Shown one piece after another: positions 50,379 through 58,394 of a stretch of 64,000 bases of DNA. Made by a program: the position numbers and the translations under genes. Every line of letters begins with the position of its first letter. Within the stretch, counting starts at the first letter, position 1. The notes beneath the pieces are model-generated. The model had not been told where the DNA came from, searched no databases, and saw only the letters and a program-made list of their open reading frames with translations. Origin of the DNA: Bin87 sp965207585 (GTDB lineage Bacteria; Chloroflexota; Dehalococcoidia; Lucifugimonadales; UBA3495); contig CBDBMT010000003.1 of assembly GCA_965207585.1 (NCBI GenBank), positions 2,852,001-2,916,000 of the forward strand. Direction: 5' to 3'.

Positions 50379-50907
50379 CGGAACGATGCTCCTGGATCTC
50401 GCGCAGGCTGATCGGAGTGGAGCAAACGCCGGCAAGTTCATACGGAATTGGTTGACCATCTTCCGTGGACAGCCAGCCGAGCTCTTGGTGGGCGTACTGT
50501 TCAATACCGGCAGTGTTGTAACCGTCAAATCGGCGAACCTGAGCTTCAAGGGATTCGATATCGGTTGGATGCAGGCGTTCCAGGTTAGCCGCGCGAAGCG
50601 GCAGCATTCGATATTTTTGGTATCCGCCGCCGGTAGTATCATACAGTATCTCGATGTCGCCATTGTCTTCCATCTGCTGACGCACTCGGTACCAGTTCTC
50701 CGGGTGCGGGCCGTGAGGGAAGTGCAGATAGGTGGTGCCGGTGATGGGTTTACCATAATGGATATAGGATTCGCAGTCGGCGTAGTAGAGGAGCTTAACC
50801 AGTTTTGTCATTCCAAAATTTGGGTCGTCGATGGACAGCTCGCTCAGGTAAATCACGGCCTCAATCAATTTGCCGCGGTCCTGCTCGAAATTTTCTGGTG
50901 AGGCCAT
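50368..50907 (-). CDS. Panacea (SocA-like, DUF4065) domain protein
   Basis: 179 residues. The domain pattern is clear: LIEAVIYLSELSIDDPNFGMTKLVKLLYYADCESYIHYGKPITG-type start followed by YLHFPHGPHPENWYRVR, corresponding to the family's yGPvp segment. Panacea domains are antitoxins or chaperone-like adaptors (SocA, phage proteins). The ATG at 50907 has AGGAGG upstream. Its 3' end overlaps the convergent 102-residue gene, an unusual arrangement since antitoxin and toxin are normally on one strand. Confidence 0.8.
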   Translation of the reverse strand: MASPENFEQDRGKLIEAVIYLSELSIDDPNFGMTKLVKLLYYADCESYIHYGKPITGTTYLHFPHGPHPENWYRVRQQMEDNGDIEILYDTTGGGYQKYRMLPLRAANLERLHPTDIESLEAQVRRFDGYNTAGIEQYAHQELGWLSTEDGQPIPYELAGVCSTPISLREIQEHRSANR

Positions 50908-51020
50908 GGCGCCTCCTGACAGTGCCAAGTCAAAAGCGGATTTGTGCCGCAAGTTTAAAACGTTCGTCTGGTTTGAGCAACCGGGATTGAAGTGGAGTAG
51001 GCTATCCGGTGCGGCGTGCG

Positions 51021-51029
51021 TGCTATAAT
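51021..51029 (+). promoter_or_regulatory. Extended -10 promoter for pdxA
   Basis: TGCTATAAT, a perfect -10 with TG extension, places the start of transcription about 43 bases before the pdxA ATG. It shares the motif seen at leuC and the SDR gene. Confidence 0.55.
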
Positions 51030-51078
51030 TTGCCGCCAGTCGGCCGGGCGCAAATTGCACTGATAGACGAGGCGTGAG

Positions 51079-52122
51079 ATGGTATCTGGGACGGAAAACG
51101 AAAAGATGCGGCCGGCCATCGCGATCACCATGGGTGACCCCTGCGGCATCGGGCCGGAGGTGGTGGTTAAGGCGCTGGCGGATCCGCGAGTCTACGCGGC
51201 GTGCCGCCCCGTGGTGGTGGGCAACGTGCACGCCATGGAAGAAGCGGCGCGGCTGACGGGACTTCCGATGGGAATCAACCACACCGACGACCCCACATCG
51301 GCTGGCGACAATCCTGCGGTGGTAGACGTGGTCGACATCGGGAACCTGAACCCGGAGGACATCACGGTGGGACAGTTGAGCGTGCCGTGTGGCAAGGCGG
51401 CCATGGAATGGGTCAGCAAGGCCGGACAGCTGGCGATGGCCGGAGTGGTTGACGGCCTGGCGACGGCCCCGCTGAACAAGGAAGCCGCCGCGCTGGCCGG
51501 ATACGAAGCCATCGGGCATATGGAGTTGCTGCAGGAGCTATCGGGAGCCAGGACCGTCGCCACCATGCTGATGGCCAGGAACCTGCGGGTGGTGCACCTG
51601 ACCACGCACCGGTCACTGCGAGTAGCCTGTGACTACGTGAAGAAGGACCGGATCCTCGATTACCTGAGGCTCACTGACGACAACTTCCGCAAGTGGGGAT
51701 TTGCGAACCCCCGGATCGGCGTGGCGGCGTTGAATCCGCACGGCAGCGACGGCGGGTTGCTGGGGAGCGAAGAAGCGGAAGAGATCGCGCCGGCGGTGCA
51801 GCAGGCACAGAGTGAAGGTATCAACGCCATCGGGCCAGTGCCGGCGGACATCATATTCCACCAGGCAATCCAGGACCGGTACGATGTGACCCTGTGCATG
51901 TACCACGACCAGGGGCACATCCCGGTCAAGGTGTACGGCTTCGAAGAGAGCATCACCGCCAACCTGGGGTTGCCGTTCGTTCGGACGTCGGTTGACCACG
52001 GAACGGCATTCGACATCGCCGGCAAGAACCTGGCGGACCACACTTCCATGGTGGAATCTATCCGCATGGCGGTGGCCTTTGCCCGGGGCGATGGCCTGAC
52101 GGACGGCTGGGGTGAGGGTTAG
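51079..52122 (+). CDS. pdxA: 4-hydroxythreonine-4-phosphate dehydrogenase family protein (PdxA)
   Basis: 347 residues. Family features: AITMGDPCGIGPEVVVKAL at residue 14; ATAPLNKEAAALAG near 130; LTTHRSLRVACDYV near 172; metal-binding HGSDG near 213; DVTLCMYHDQGHIPVKV near 270; and SVDHGTAFDIAGK near 305. It oxidises 4-phosphohydroxythreonine in vitamin B6 synthesis. PdxA2-type relatives act on other substrates such as four-carbon acid phosphates, so the B6 role is likely but not certain; pdxJ is not adjacent. GAGG precedes the ATG. The next gene starts 4 bases later. Confidence 0.9.
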   Translation: MVSGTENEKMRPAIAITMGDPCGIGPEVVVKALADPRVYAACRPVVVGNVHAMEEAARLTGLPMGINHTDDPTSAGDNPAVVDVVDIGNLNPEDITVGQLSVPCGKAAMEWVSKAGQLAMAGVVDGLATAPLNKEAAALAGYEAIGHMELLQELSGARTVATMLMARNLRVVHLTTHRSLRVACDYVKKDRILDYLRLTDDNFRKWGFANPRIGVAALNPHGSDGGLLGSEEAEEIAPAVQQAQSEGINAIGPVPADIIFHQAIQDRYDVTLCMYHDQGHIPVKVYGFEESITANLGLPFVRTSVDHGTAFDIAGKNLADHTSMVESIRMAVAFARGDGLTDGWGEG

Positions 52123-52126
52123 CGCG

Positions 52127-52669
52127 ATGACCACCGCACCGGATTTGCCGGCGCACGGCGTTCAAAGTACCGAAGACCGTCTCCGGATCACTTTGCGCAT
52201 GATCATCCAGGCTCGCGAAGAACTAGCCAGTGGCAGCCGCTTGCAGGCGGGTGAAAAGGCTTGGGGCGCCGTGGTGCTCCCAGTGAAAGCCATCGCCGAA
52301 CAACGCGGCTGGCGGCATAAGTCCCATCAGGACGTTCACGCAGTACTTAGCCAGCTCGTGCTGGAATACGGCTTCGACACTGATCAGGCATATGCCCTTT
52401 CGTTGGCATACTTCGTTGGCCACGAGAACTTTTACGAAAATCACCGCAGCCCGGAAGAGTTGTCCGAGATGATCGACGGAGTTGAGCGGGTGATGGAGGC
52501 ATTGATCGACCTGACGACAAGTCCGCCCCGTCCGTTCACGATCAGCAGCAACACGCAGTTGAGGCGGTTGCGCCGGCTCACCGGCAACGATGACTTGCAG
52601 ATCGGAGACACGTCCGACGTGGGATTTTCCCTGCAACATGGCTTGGCGGAAGAACGGGGCGAGGACTAA
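52127..52669 (+). CDS. HEPN/PaREP1-like protein
   Basis: 180 residues, helical. The core (REELASGSRLQAGEKAWGAVVLPVKAIAEQRGWRHKSH) matches PaREP1/HEPN-type proteins, where a helix pair carries LQASEKAWGA and a later Arg/His-containing motif. A paralogue lies at 57662 on the other strand. HEPN domains include RNases of toxin systems, but the strict RxxxxH motif is not obvious here. It sits between pdxA and proC with short gaps, so it is probably co-transcribed with biosynthetic genes. Confidence 0.68.
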   Translation: MTTAPDLPAHGVQSTEDRLRITLRMIIQAREELASGSRLQAGEKAWGAVVLPVKAIAEQRGWRHKSHQDVHAVLSQLVLEYGFDTDQAYALSLAYFVGHENFYENHRSPEELSEMIDGVERVMEALIDLTTSPPRPFTISSNTQLRRLRRLTGNDDLQIGDTSDVGFSLQHGLAEERGED

Positions 52670-52673
52670 CGAC

Positions 52674-53477
52674 ATGAACATCGGGTTCATCGGCGGCGGA
52701 ACGATGGCTGAGGCCATCCTGGGCGGGATGCTGAATGCCGGCGTTGCCGATGCCAGCAATGTGATGGTTGGCGAGCCGGTACCCGCGCGGCGGGATTACC
52801 TGGCCGAGAGGTACGGAGTCGCGGTCTCGGGCGAAAACGGCGCCGTGGTCGATGCCTCCGAACTGATCGCGCTGGCGGTAAAGCCGCAAGACCTCCCGAA
52901 AGTTTACGCTGATATCGGCGGTTCGTTCGGCCCCGGGAAATCGCTCATGTCCATCGTGGCCGGCGCGACGATGACATCGCTGGCCAACGGAATGAAGCAC
53001 GACGGTATCATCCGCGTCATGCCCAACACGCCGGCGCAGATCGGCGAAGGCATGACGATGTGGACCTGCGCGTCCTCCGTGAGCAAGGCGCATCGGGAAG
53101 CCACCGACGCCATGCTCTCCACCATCGGCGATGCGATTTACGTCGATGACGAGAAATACCTGGACATGGCGACGGCGCTCAGCGCCAGCGGTCCGGCGTA
53201 CGTGTTCCTGATCGTTGAGGCCCTGATCGACGCCGGAGTGTACGTGGGATTGCCGCGCGACGTGTCTCGACGGCTGGCGTTGCAGACGGTCAAAGGCAGC
53301 GTGCAGTTGGTGTCCGAGACGGGCCGGCACCCCGGCGAGCTCAAGGACATGGTCACCTCGCCGGGTGGCACCACGGCGGAGGGCCTGCAGGCCCTCGAAC
53401 GCGCCGGCGTGCCGGCAGCATTGGTCGATGCGGTGAACGCCGCGTACCTGAAATCCGTGCGGCTGGGCCAAGGTTAG
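52674..53477 (+). CDS. proC: Pyrroline-5-carboxylate reductase
   Basis: 267 residues. The Rossmann start MNIGFIGGGTMAEAILGGML, the AVKPQDL strand near 64 and RVMPNTPAQIGEG near 117 are followed by ALSASGPAYVFLIVEALIDAGV and VTSPGGTTAEGLQALERAGV, all ProC signatures. It makes proline from pyrroline-5-carboxylate with NAD(P)H. ATG 52674 has GAGGA upstream and lies 4 bases after the HEPN-like gene. yggT follows, a common pairing. Confidence 0.95.
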   Translation: MNIGFIGGGTMAEAILGGMLNAGVADASNVMVGEPVPARRDYLAERYGVAVSGENGAVVDASELIALAVKPQDLPKVYADIGGSFGPGKSLMSIVAGATMTSLANGMKHDGIIRVMPNTPAQIGEGMTMWTCASSVSKAHREATDAMLSTIGDAIYVDDEKYLDMATALSASGPAYVFLIVEALIDAGVYVGLPRDVSRRLALQTVKGSVQLVSETGRHPGELKDMVTSPGGTTAEGLQALERAGVPAALVDAVNAAYLKSVRLGQG

Positions 53478-53503
53478 TCCCCGAAGCTACCCGGCAATTC
53501 ACC

Positions 53504-53779
53504 ATGCTTCAGCTAATCAGCCTATTCATCACGCTGTGCTATCTCCTGCTGCTGGCCCGCATCATCCTGGGCTTCGTAGTGCAGTACATGACGATGCAGG
53601 GGAACGGAGCGCCGGAGGTGCTGGTTCGCCTGTACGACGTGGTGTTTTCGTTGACCGAACCGGTGCTGGGGCCGATCCGACGCATGCTGCCGCAGACCGG
53701 AATGATCGATTTCAGCCCGTTGGTGGTGATGATCGTGCTGGTGGTGGTCCAATATGCCCTGCGGGCGTTATTAGCATAG
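53504..53779 (+). CDS. YggT family membrane protein
   Basis: 91 residues with two membrane helices (about 4-27 and 68-89) flanking the conserved FSLTEPVLGPIRRMLPQTGMIDFSPLVV segment, diagnostic of YggT. The family is linked to cell-envelope or osmotic functions and is often next to proC or division genes. The precise role is not known. Confidence 0.93.
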   Translation: MLQLISLFITLCYLLLLARIILGFVVQYMTMQGNGAPEVLVRLYDVVFSLTEPVLGPIRRMLPQTGMIDFSPLVVMIVLVVVQYALRALLA

Positions 53780-53821
53780 GGTATCGCCCCGTCCTGCAAT
53801 TGGGCGCAAAGGAGAGCGCTG

Positions 53822-54460
53822 GTGTCCGGATCAACGTCTCGGTCGCAGCGCAAATTCTGGACGGCTGGTGGGCTCCGACCGGCGGACTTGGAGCGGCTGC
53901 GATCAGCGTACGCCGAAGAGTTGCCCAAAACCACCGACGCGTCGCCAAGCCTGGTGATCCTGTGCGGCTTGCCCGGCACCGGAAAATCCCATTTCGCCCG
54001 GGAACTGGCCCGCCGCGCGCCCTTCGTGTGGCTCAACAGTGACCGGACCCGCAAGCTGCTGGTCGACACGCCGAGTTACAGCCGCAGGGAGCACCGCCGG
54101 GTGTTTTCCGCGATGCACGTGCTGACCCGGGGCTACCTGCGGGACGGGTACTCGGTAGTGTTCGACGCCACCAACCTCAACGAGAACGTGCGCCGACCGC
54201 TCTACGCATCCGCGAGTGAGGCTGGTGTCGAACCGCTGATAATCCGGTTCACCGCGCCCCCGGAACTGGTGCGTCGCCGGCTGACGAATCGGGCCGACGG
54301 CGTGGGAGAAGCCTCGCAGAGCGATGCCACGTGGGACGTGTATTCCCGCATGGCCGTCGCCGACCAGCCGGTGCCGCGGCCGCACTTGCAGGTTGTCGGT
54401 CCGGAGGATGTGGCATCGGTGATGCAAGAGACCCTGAAACGGACAGGAGTGGCAGCGTGA
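53822..54460 (+). CDS. AAA/zeta-like P-loop kinase
   Basis: 212 residues. Walker A GLPGTGKSHF lies near residue 49. LNSDRTRKLL, the YLRDGYSVVFDATNLNENVR segment and LVRRRLTNR (lid Arg) match the AAA_33 group, which includes polynucleotide-kinase, zeta-toxin and chloramphenicol-phosphotransferase relatives. The start is GTG at 53822, with AGGAGA 6 bases upstream. It is convergent with mcrC; its substrate (nucleic acid end, sugar or small molecule) is unknown. Confidence 0.83.
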   Translation: MSGSTSRSQRKFWTAGGLRPADLERLRSAYAEELPKTTDASPSLVILCGLPGTGKSHFARELARRAPFVWLNSDRTRKLLVDTPSYSRREHRRVFSAMHVLTRGYLRDGYSVVFDATNLNENVRRPLYASASEAGVEPLIIRFTAPPELVRRRLTNRADGVGEASQSDATWDVYSRMAVADQPVPRPHLQVVGPEDVASVMQETLKRTGVAA

Positions 54461-54509
54461 ATTTTCAGAATCAGGATTTGCCGGATTTTGGAATTTTCAG
54501 GATTGGGCG

Positions 54510-55715
54510 CTAACGCAGAGATGCACAGGCGCGGAGGGCGGCGATCTGTTCGGCCAGTTCGCTGACACGGATGAGTACATCGTCCAGTGTGCCGGAGAGG
54601 TCCAACGATGCGACCTCCAGCCGTTTGCCTGAACGTCGTACCCGATAGGTCGTCGTGTCGGCCTCGCCCTGGGCGTAGATAAGCAGGCCGCCGGGCAGGT
54701 CAAGGGCCGTGGCGTAGGCGAGTAGTTGATAAAGGTCGGCGTTGGGGACTCTGCGCTCGCCGGCGATGTTCTTGTACTTGGCGTCGCCCACGAACACACA
54801 CGAAGAACCCTCCCACCATGTCAGGTCGGGCCGGAGGTGGATGCGGCCCGTGTCGTCAAGGTCAGGGATCCGCTTTTCCAGAAATGCGTGGGGCGAAACT
54901 CCCAGGGCATCGCGCAGCGCCTCCGTTACGAACTCTTGAAAGACCACGTTCATGTCCATCAGGAACCCGGAAGCCCGGACCGCTCCCCGGCCCGTCTCAA
55001 ATTCTCCGTGTCGCAGAATAAGCCGCGACAGCTCCACGACGCCCCGGTAGTGTTCGTTCAGCCGGTCGTATCGTACTGACGGGACATCCTTCGGCGGGAA
55101 ATCCACCAGCGATACTTCCTCCAGCATCGCCGCCAACCAGCCCAATTCCCGCCTCGCCCGGGCGGAACGCAGGCGGGCGCCGCCCAACCGATAGGTCGCC
55201 GCCTTCACCAGCCGGTTGGCGAGCACGTCATCGGTGAACTCGTCGTACCGGACCTCGACCGGCAGGGGAACGCCAAATCGGCGGCGCAGTTGCTCGTCAA
55301 ATCGGATGCGCCCCCGCACGGTGTACAGCGCCTCCTCCTGGGTTCGGTAGCCGTGCAGGAGGCCGCGGGCGAAGGCGCGGCGGGCGTGGCGAGACAGTGC
55401 CATGGCCAGCGCATCCGGCAGCGCGTACTCATCGCGGTAGTCAAAATCCTCGGGCTGGAATTTGACCTTCCCGATGGCGTAGCAGGCCAGGGACAGCACT
55501 TGCGGAATGCCGATCTTCGGCTCGATGAGCACCGACATATCGCCGATTTCAACGGCGCCGATGTGAGAGCCTGGCCTGAGACGGTACTGGTTTTCTGTAC
55601 CAACAACGCGCTCGATAGCATCCAATGGCACCGCTTGACGCAGAGCGTCGTGCTCAGCAGCGGTGAGTGAGACGGATTCCTTCCAATCCCATTCCCGCAG
55701 GTTAATCTCGCGCAT
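54510..55715 (-). CDS. mcrC: McrC-family component of a McrBC restriction system
   Basis: 401 residues. The N-terminal half has McrC-type segments (VLIEPKIGIPQVLSLACYAI; LHGYRTQEEALYTVRGRIRFDEQL). The C-terminal half has a PD-(D/E)xK nuclease core: HLRPDLTWWEGSSCVFVGDAKYK with Asp, Asp and Lys, then LYQLLAYATAL. It supplies the nuclease and stimulates the McrB GTPase. ATG 55715 overlaps the mcrB stop by 14 bases, which gives coupled translation. The complex should cleave DNA with modified cytosines. Confidence 0.92.
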   Translation of the reverse strand: MREINLREWDWKESVSLTAAEHDALRQAVPLDAIERVVGTENQYRLRPGSHIGAVEIGDMSVLIEPKIGIPQVLSLACYAIGKVKFQPEDFDYRDEYALPDALAMALSRHARRAFARGLLHGYRTQEEALYTVRGRIRFDEQLRRRFGVPLPVEVRYDEFTDDVLANRLVKAATYRLGGARLRSARARRELGWLAAMLEEVSLVDFPPKDVPSVRYDRLNEHYRGVVELSRLILRHGEFETGRGAVRASGFLMDMNVVFQEFVTEALRDALGVSPHAFLEKRIPDLDDTGRIHLRPDLTWWEGSSCVFVGDAKYKNIAGERRVPNADLYQLLAYATALDLPGGLLIYAQGEADTTTYRVRRSGKRLEVASLDLSGTLDDVLIRVSELAEQIAALRACASLR

Positions 55716-57087
55716 CGAGTTCGCCGTCAAGATCTTCCTCTTCCCCTGCTGGAGAGGGTTGAAGTGAGGGGTCGCTGCCCCGCAGCCGATCCAGATCAAA
55801 CTCCGCAAGCCGGGCCGTGTCCTGCCCGAAAAGCCGTTCCTCGATATAGGGCAGGACGCCATACTTCCAGATGCGCTCGACGTCAGCATCGTCAAGCTCC
55901 GGTTTCATAAAGTAGCTGGGGCCGATGGCGGCATTCGGGTCATCCTTCAGCTGCTCGTTGGCCCGGTCAACAACATCGGCAACCCACTCCATGCCGGGAG
56001 ACTGATCGCTGAGATACCGGCGGAGCAGGCCCTTTATGGGTGGCTTGTCGGGATGGAACTCCACGAAATAGAACCGCCGGCGCAAGGCCAGGTCCACCAG
56101 CGCAATGGAGCGGTCGGCGGTGTTCATCGTCCCGATGATGTAGAGGTTTTCGGGCAGGCTGAAGCGTTCATTGCACTCCGAATACTGAAGCTCTACGCCT
56201 TCATTGCGGTATTCCAACAGGAAGTACAGCTCACCGAAAACTTTGGCCAGGTTGCCCCGGTTGCTCTCGTCGATGATGAGGAAGTGCTTGGCACCGGATT
56301 CATCGCCCGCTGCGTTCTTGGCCGCCCGCAACAGCGGCCCGTCCTGAAGGTTGAAACCGGGTTGACCGTCCATCAGAGCAGGTCGGTAGCCCTGCACGAA
56401 GTCCACGTAATCGTAGGACGGGTGGAACTGCACCAGCGTAACCCGGTCTTTTGAGCCGGCGATATGCTCCGCCAGTTTCCGGGCGACGTAGGTTTTGCCG
56501 GTGCCTGGAGGCCCCTGGAAGATGACCTGCTTTTTGTCCTCCAAAAGGGTGTCGATTTCGGCGAGGAAGTCGGCGGGGAGGTAGGATTCGGCAGCTAGTA
56601 CGGCGAACGTGGATGAAGATCCATCGAGAGGATCCCTTTCAACCGCGCTAGGGCCAAAAACATCAGTAATAAATGCTTGCGCCGCTGCGTCGTCAGGTTC
56701 CATCCTCCAGATGCACTGGTCTGCTGGAAATCTATCGGCGATGGCGTCAACAGGATAATTGGCTAAGGGCCTACCCGTATCAGTAGATACCCGCAGGCTA
56801 TCGCGCCAATGGTTGTCAACGTGTACAAAGTTAAATCTGGTTCGTGTAATGGTGCCAACCGCCCAGATTCCCACGCTGTCGACGGGATCCCCTCGTTCGT
56901 CTGTCGCATAGCGCCTAAATTCGCCGGCTTTCATGGCGATCGAGTCCCCGGGTTGCATTCCGCGTATGACATCGCGATGAACGTGGTCATCGCTACACTG
57001 CCAAAATTGTGTACGCATCCGCCAATCAGCACCGCCGGTAACGAACCAAACTGGTCGCGAGTTGCTGTCACTGGTAGTCGTAGCCAT
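55702..57087 (-). CDS. mcrB: McrB-family GTPase with N-terminal EVE/PUA-like reader domain
   Basis: 461 residues. About 1-110 (VWFVTGGADWRMRTQFWQC; GMQPGDSIAMKAGEFRRY; GIWAVGTITRTRFNF) looks like an EVE/PUA-type domain, used for reading modified bases. The AAA+ motor follows: GPPGTGKTYVARKLAEH near 195, LIIDESNRGNLAKVFGELY near 275, and the McrB GTPase-type motif GTMNTADRSIALVDLALRRRF near 325. The N-terminal domain differs from the DUF3578 domain of E. coli McrB. ATG 57087 is preferred; an in-frame ATG is 9 codons upstream. hicBA lies directly upstream. Confidence 0.9.
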   Translation of the reverse strand: MATTTSDSNSRPVWFVTGGADWRMRTQFWQCSDDHVHRDVIRGMQPGDSIAMKAGEFRRYATDERGDPVDSVGIWAVGTITRTRFNFVHVDNHWRDSLRVSTDTGRPLANYPVDAIADRFPADQCIWRMEPDDAAAQAFITDVFGPSAVERDPLDGSSSTFAVLAAESYLPADFLAEIDTLLEDKKQVIFQGPPGTGKTYVARKLAEHIAGSKDRVTLVQFHPSYDYVDFVQGYRPALMDGQPGFNLQDGPLLRAAKNAAGDESGAKHFLIIDESNRGNLAKVFGELYFLLEYRNEGVELQYSECNERFSLPENLYIIGTMNTADRSIALVDLALRRRFYFVEFHPDKPPIKGLLRRYLSDQSPGMEWVADVVDRANEQLKDDPNAAIGPSYFMKPELDDADVERIWKYGVLPYIEERLFGQDTARLAEFDLDRLRGSDPSLQPSPAGEEEDLDGELDARD

Positions 57088-57158
57088 TTTCGCTGACTTC
57101 TTCCTATGGCCCATTTAGGAGACTGCTCCCACGGTGGTTCCGCCTTTCCGGTACTGGC

Positions 57159-57367
57159 CTAGGTATCCAGAAACTCTTGCCAATCTAAGTGCAACTGCCT
57201 AATCGCCGAGCGCAGGGTTCCGATTCTGAGATCGCGCCCGCCCCAATCCGGCAATATGGCGTCCGTTTGCGCTTGTGGGTTAAACCACTTTCGGTGAGAG
57301 CCACCGCCCCGTCTCGTAACCTCATAACACCCCAGCCGCGACAGTTTGCGGACTGCTTCCCGGTATC

Positions 57368-57371
<4 letters not shown>
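57159..57371 (-). CDS. hicA: HicA-type mRNA interferase toxin
   Basis: 70 residues, typical of HicA. The double-stranded-RNA-binding-like fold is seen from REAVRKLSRLGCYEVTRRGGGSHRKWFNP, where the His of GGGSH is catalytic, then LRIGTLRSAIRQLHLDWQEFL. It cleaves mRNA when free. It overlaps the antitoxin gene by 4 bases, in the hicB-hicA order. It lies 71 bases upstream of mcrB. Confidence 0.9.
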
Positions 57372-57613
<242 letters not shown>

Positions 57614-57661
57614 TGTCGTCTCCCAGTGCTTTCGTTCGATCTGGCCGACCCTGATAACCCT

Positions 57662-58168
57662 TCAGCCCGCCGGTGGCCTGAAGGGCGGCATGGGCGGCGG
57701 CAAGTCTATGCTCTCGTCGGCAAGGGCTTCTTCTTCCGGGATGAGGAGGCGGTCGATGGTCCTCTGCTGCAAGGGAGTGGGGATAAAGTCCCGGTTCGAT
57801 TCCCGTTCCCGCGCTTCCCACAACAATGGGATCAGAGAATTTACCTGGGCAATCAGATTCGTTACCAGCGCCTCGCCCAACCAGTCCTCGTAGTAGTTGT
57901 CGTGCAACTGGTCGGCGATGGCCTGCAAATACAGCATTTGCGGTTGTTGGAACTCATCGGCCAGCAAACCGACGATATCCCGGCGCAAGTTGTGCGAGCG
58001 ATGCCGCCAATTCCGGTCCTCGGCGATTGCTTTCACGGCCTGGGCCACGGCGCCGGAAGCCTTGTCCGAAGCCTGCACCCGGTCGCCCATGGTACGCAGT
58101 TCGCAGTTGGCCTGCCCCAACAGGCGGTGGCTGAGGTCGGTGTGGCGATTGGCTTGCGCAAGGGACAT
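57662..58168 (-). CDS. HEPN/PaREP1-like protein, paralogue
   Basis: 168 residues, helical, sharing the core GDRVQASDKASGAVAQAVKAIAEDRNWRHRSH with the protein at 52127 (about the same register). The end is Pro-rich (DLPPPMPPFRPPAG). ATG 58168 (MSLAQANRH) is chosen over an upstream start and has GGGAGA upstream. It is first of a minus-strand run that continues with hicB, hicA, mcrB and mcrC, so it may belong to a defence operon. No enzymatic motif is proven. Confidence 0.68.
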   Translation of the reverse strand: MSLAQANRHTDLSHRLLGQANCELRTMGDRVQASDKASGAVAQAVKAIAEDRNWRHRSHNLRRDIVGLLADEFQQPQMLYLQAIADQLHDNYYEDWLGEALVTNLIAQVNSLIPLLWEARERESNRDFIPTPLQQRTIDRLLIPEEEALADESIDLPPPMPPFRPPAG

Positions 58169-58394
58169 GATGGACAGGTCTCCCGGAGACTTGGCAATGC
58201 AACATCCGCATTGCCGCCTGGATCTAGGGGTTAGCAGGTATATCACTGCGCACTTTGACTTTATGCGGCATCCAATCTCTCGTCAACGCGAGCGTCTTCA
58301 CGCCGAAAGCGAACGTCGGTTGTGCGTCAACCGGCGAAGCGGCATAATCCGGCCAGCGCATGACACGAGAAAGCCGCCTCTCGGGAGGTGAATA

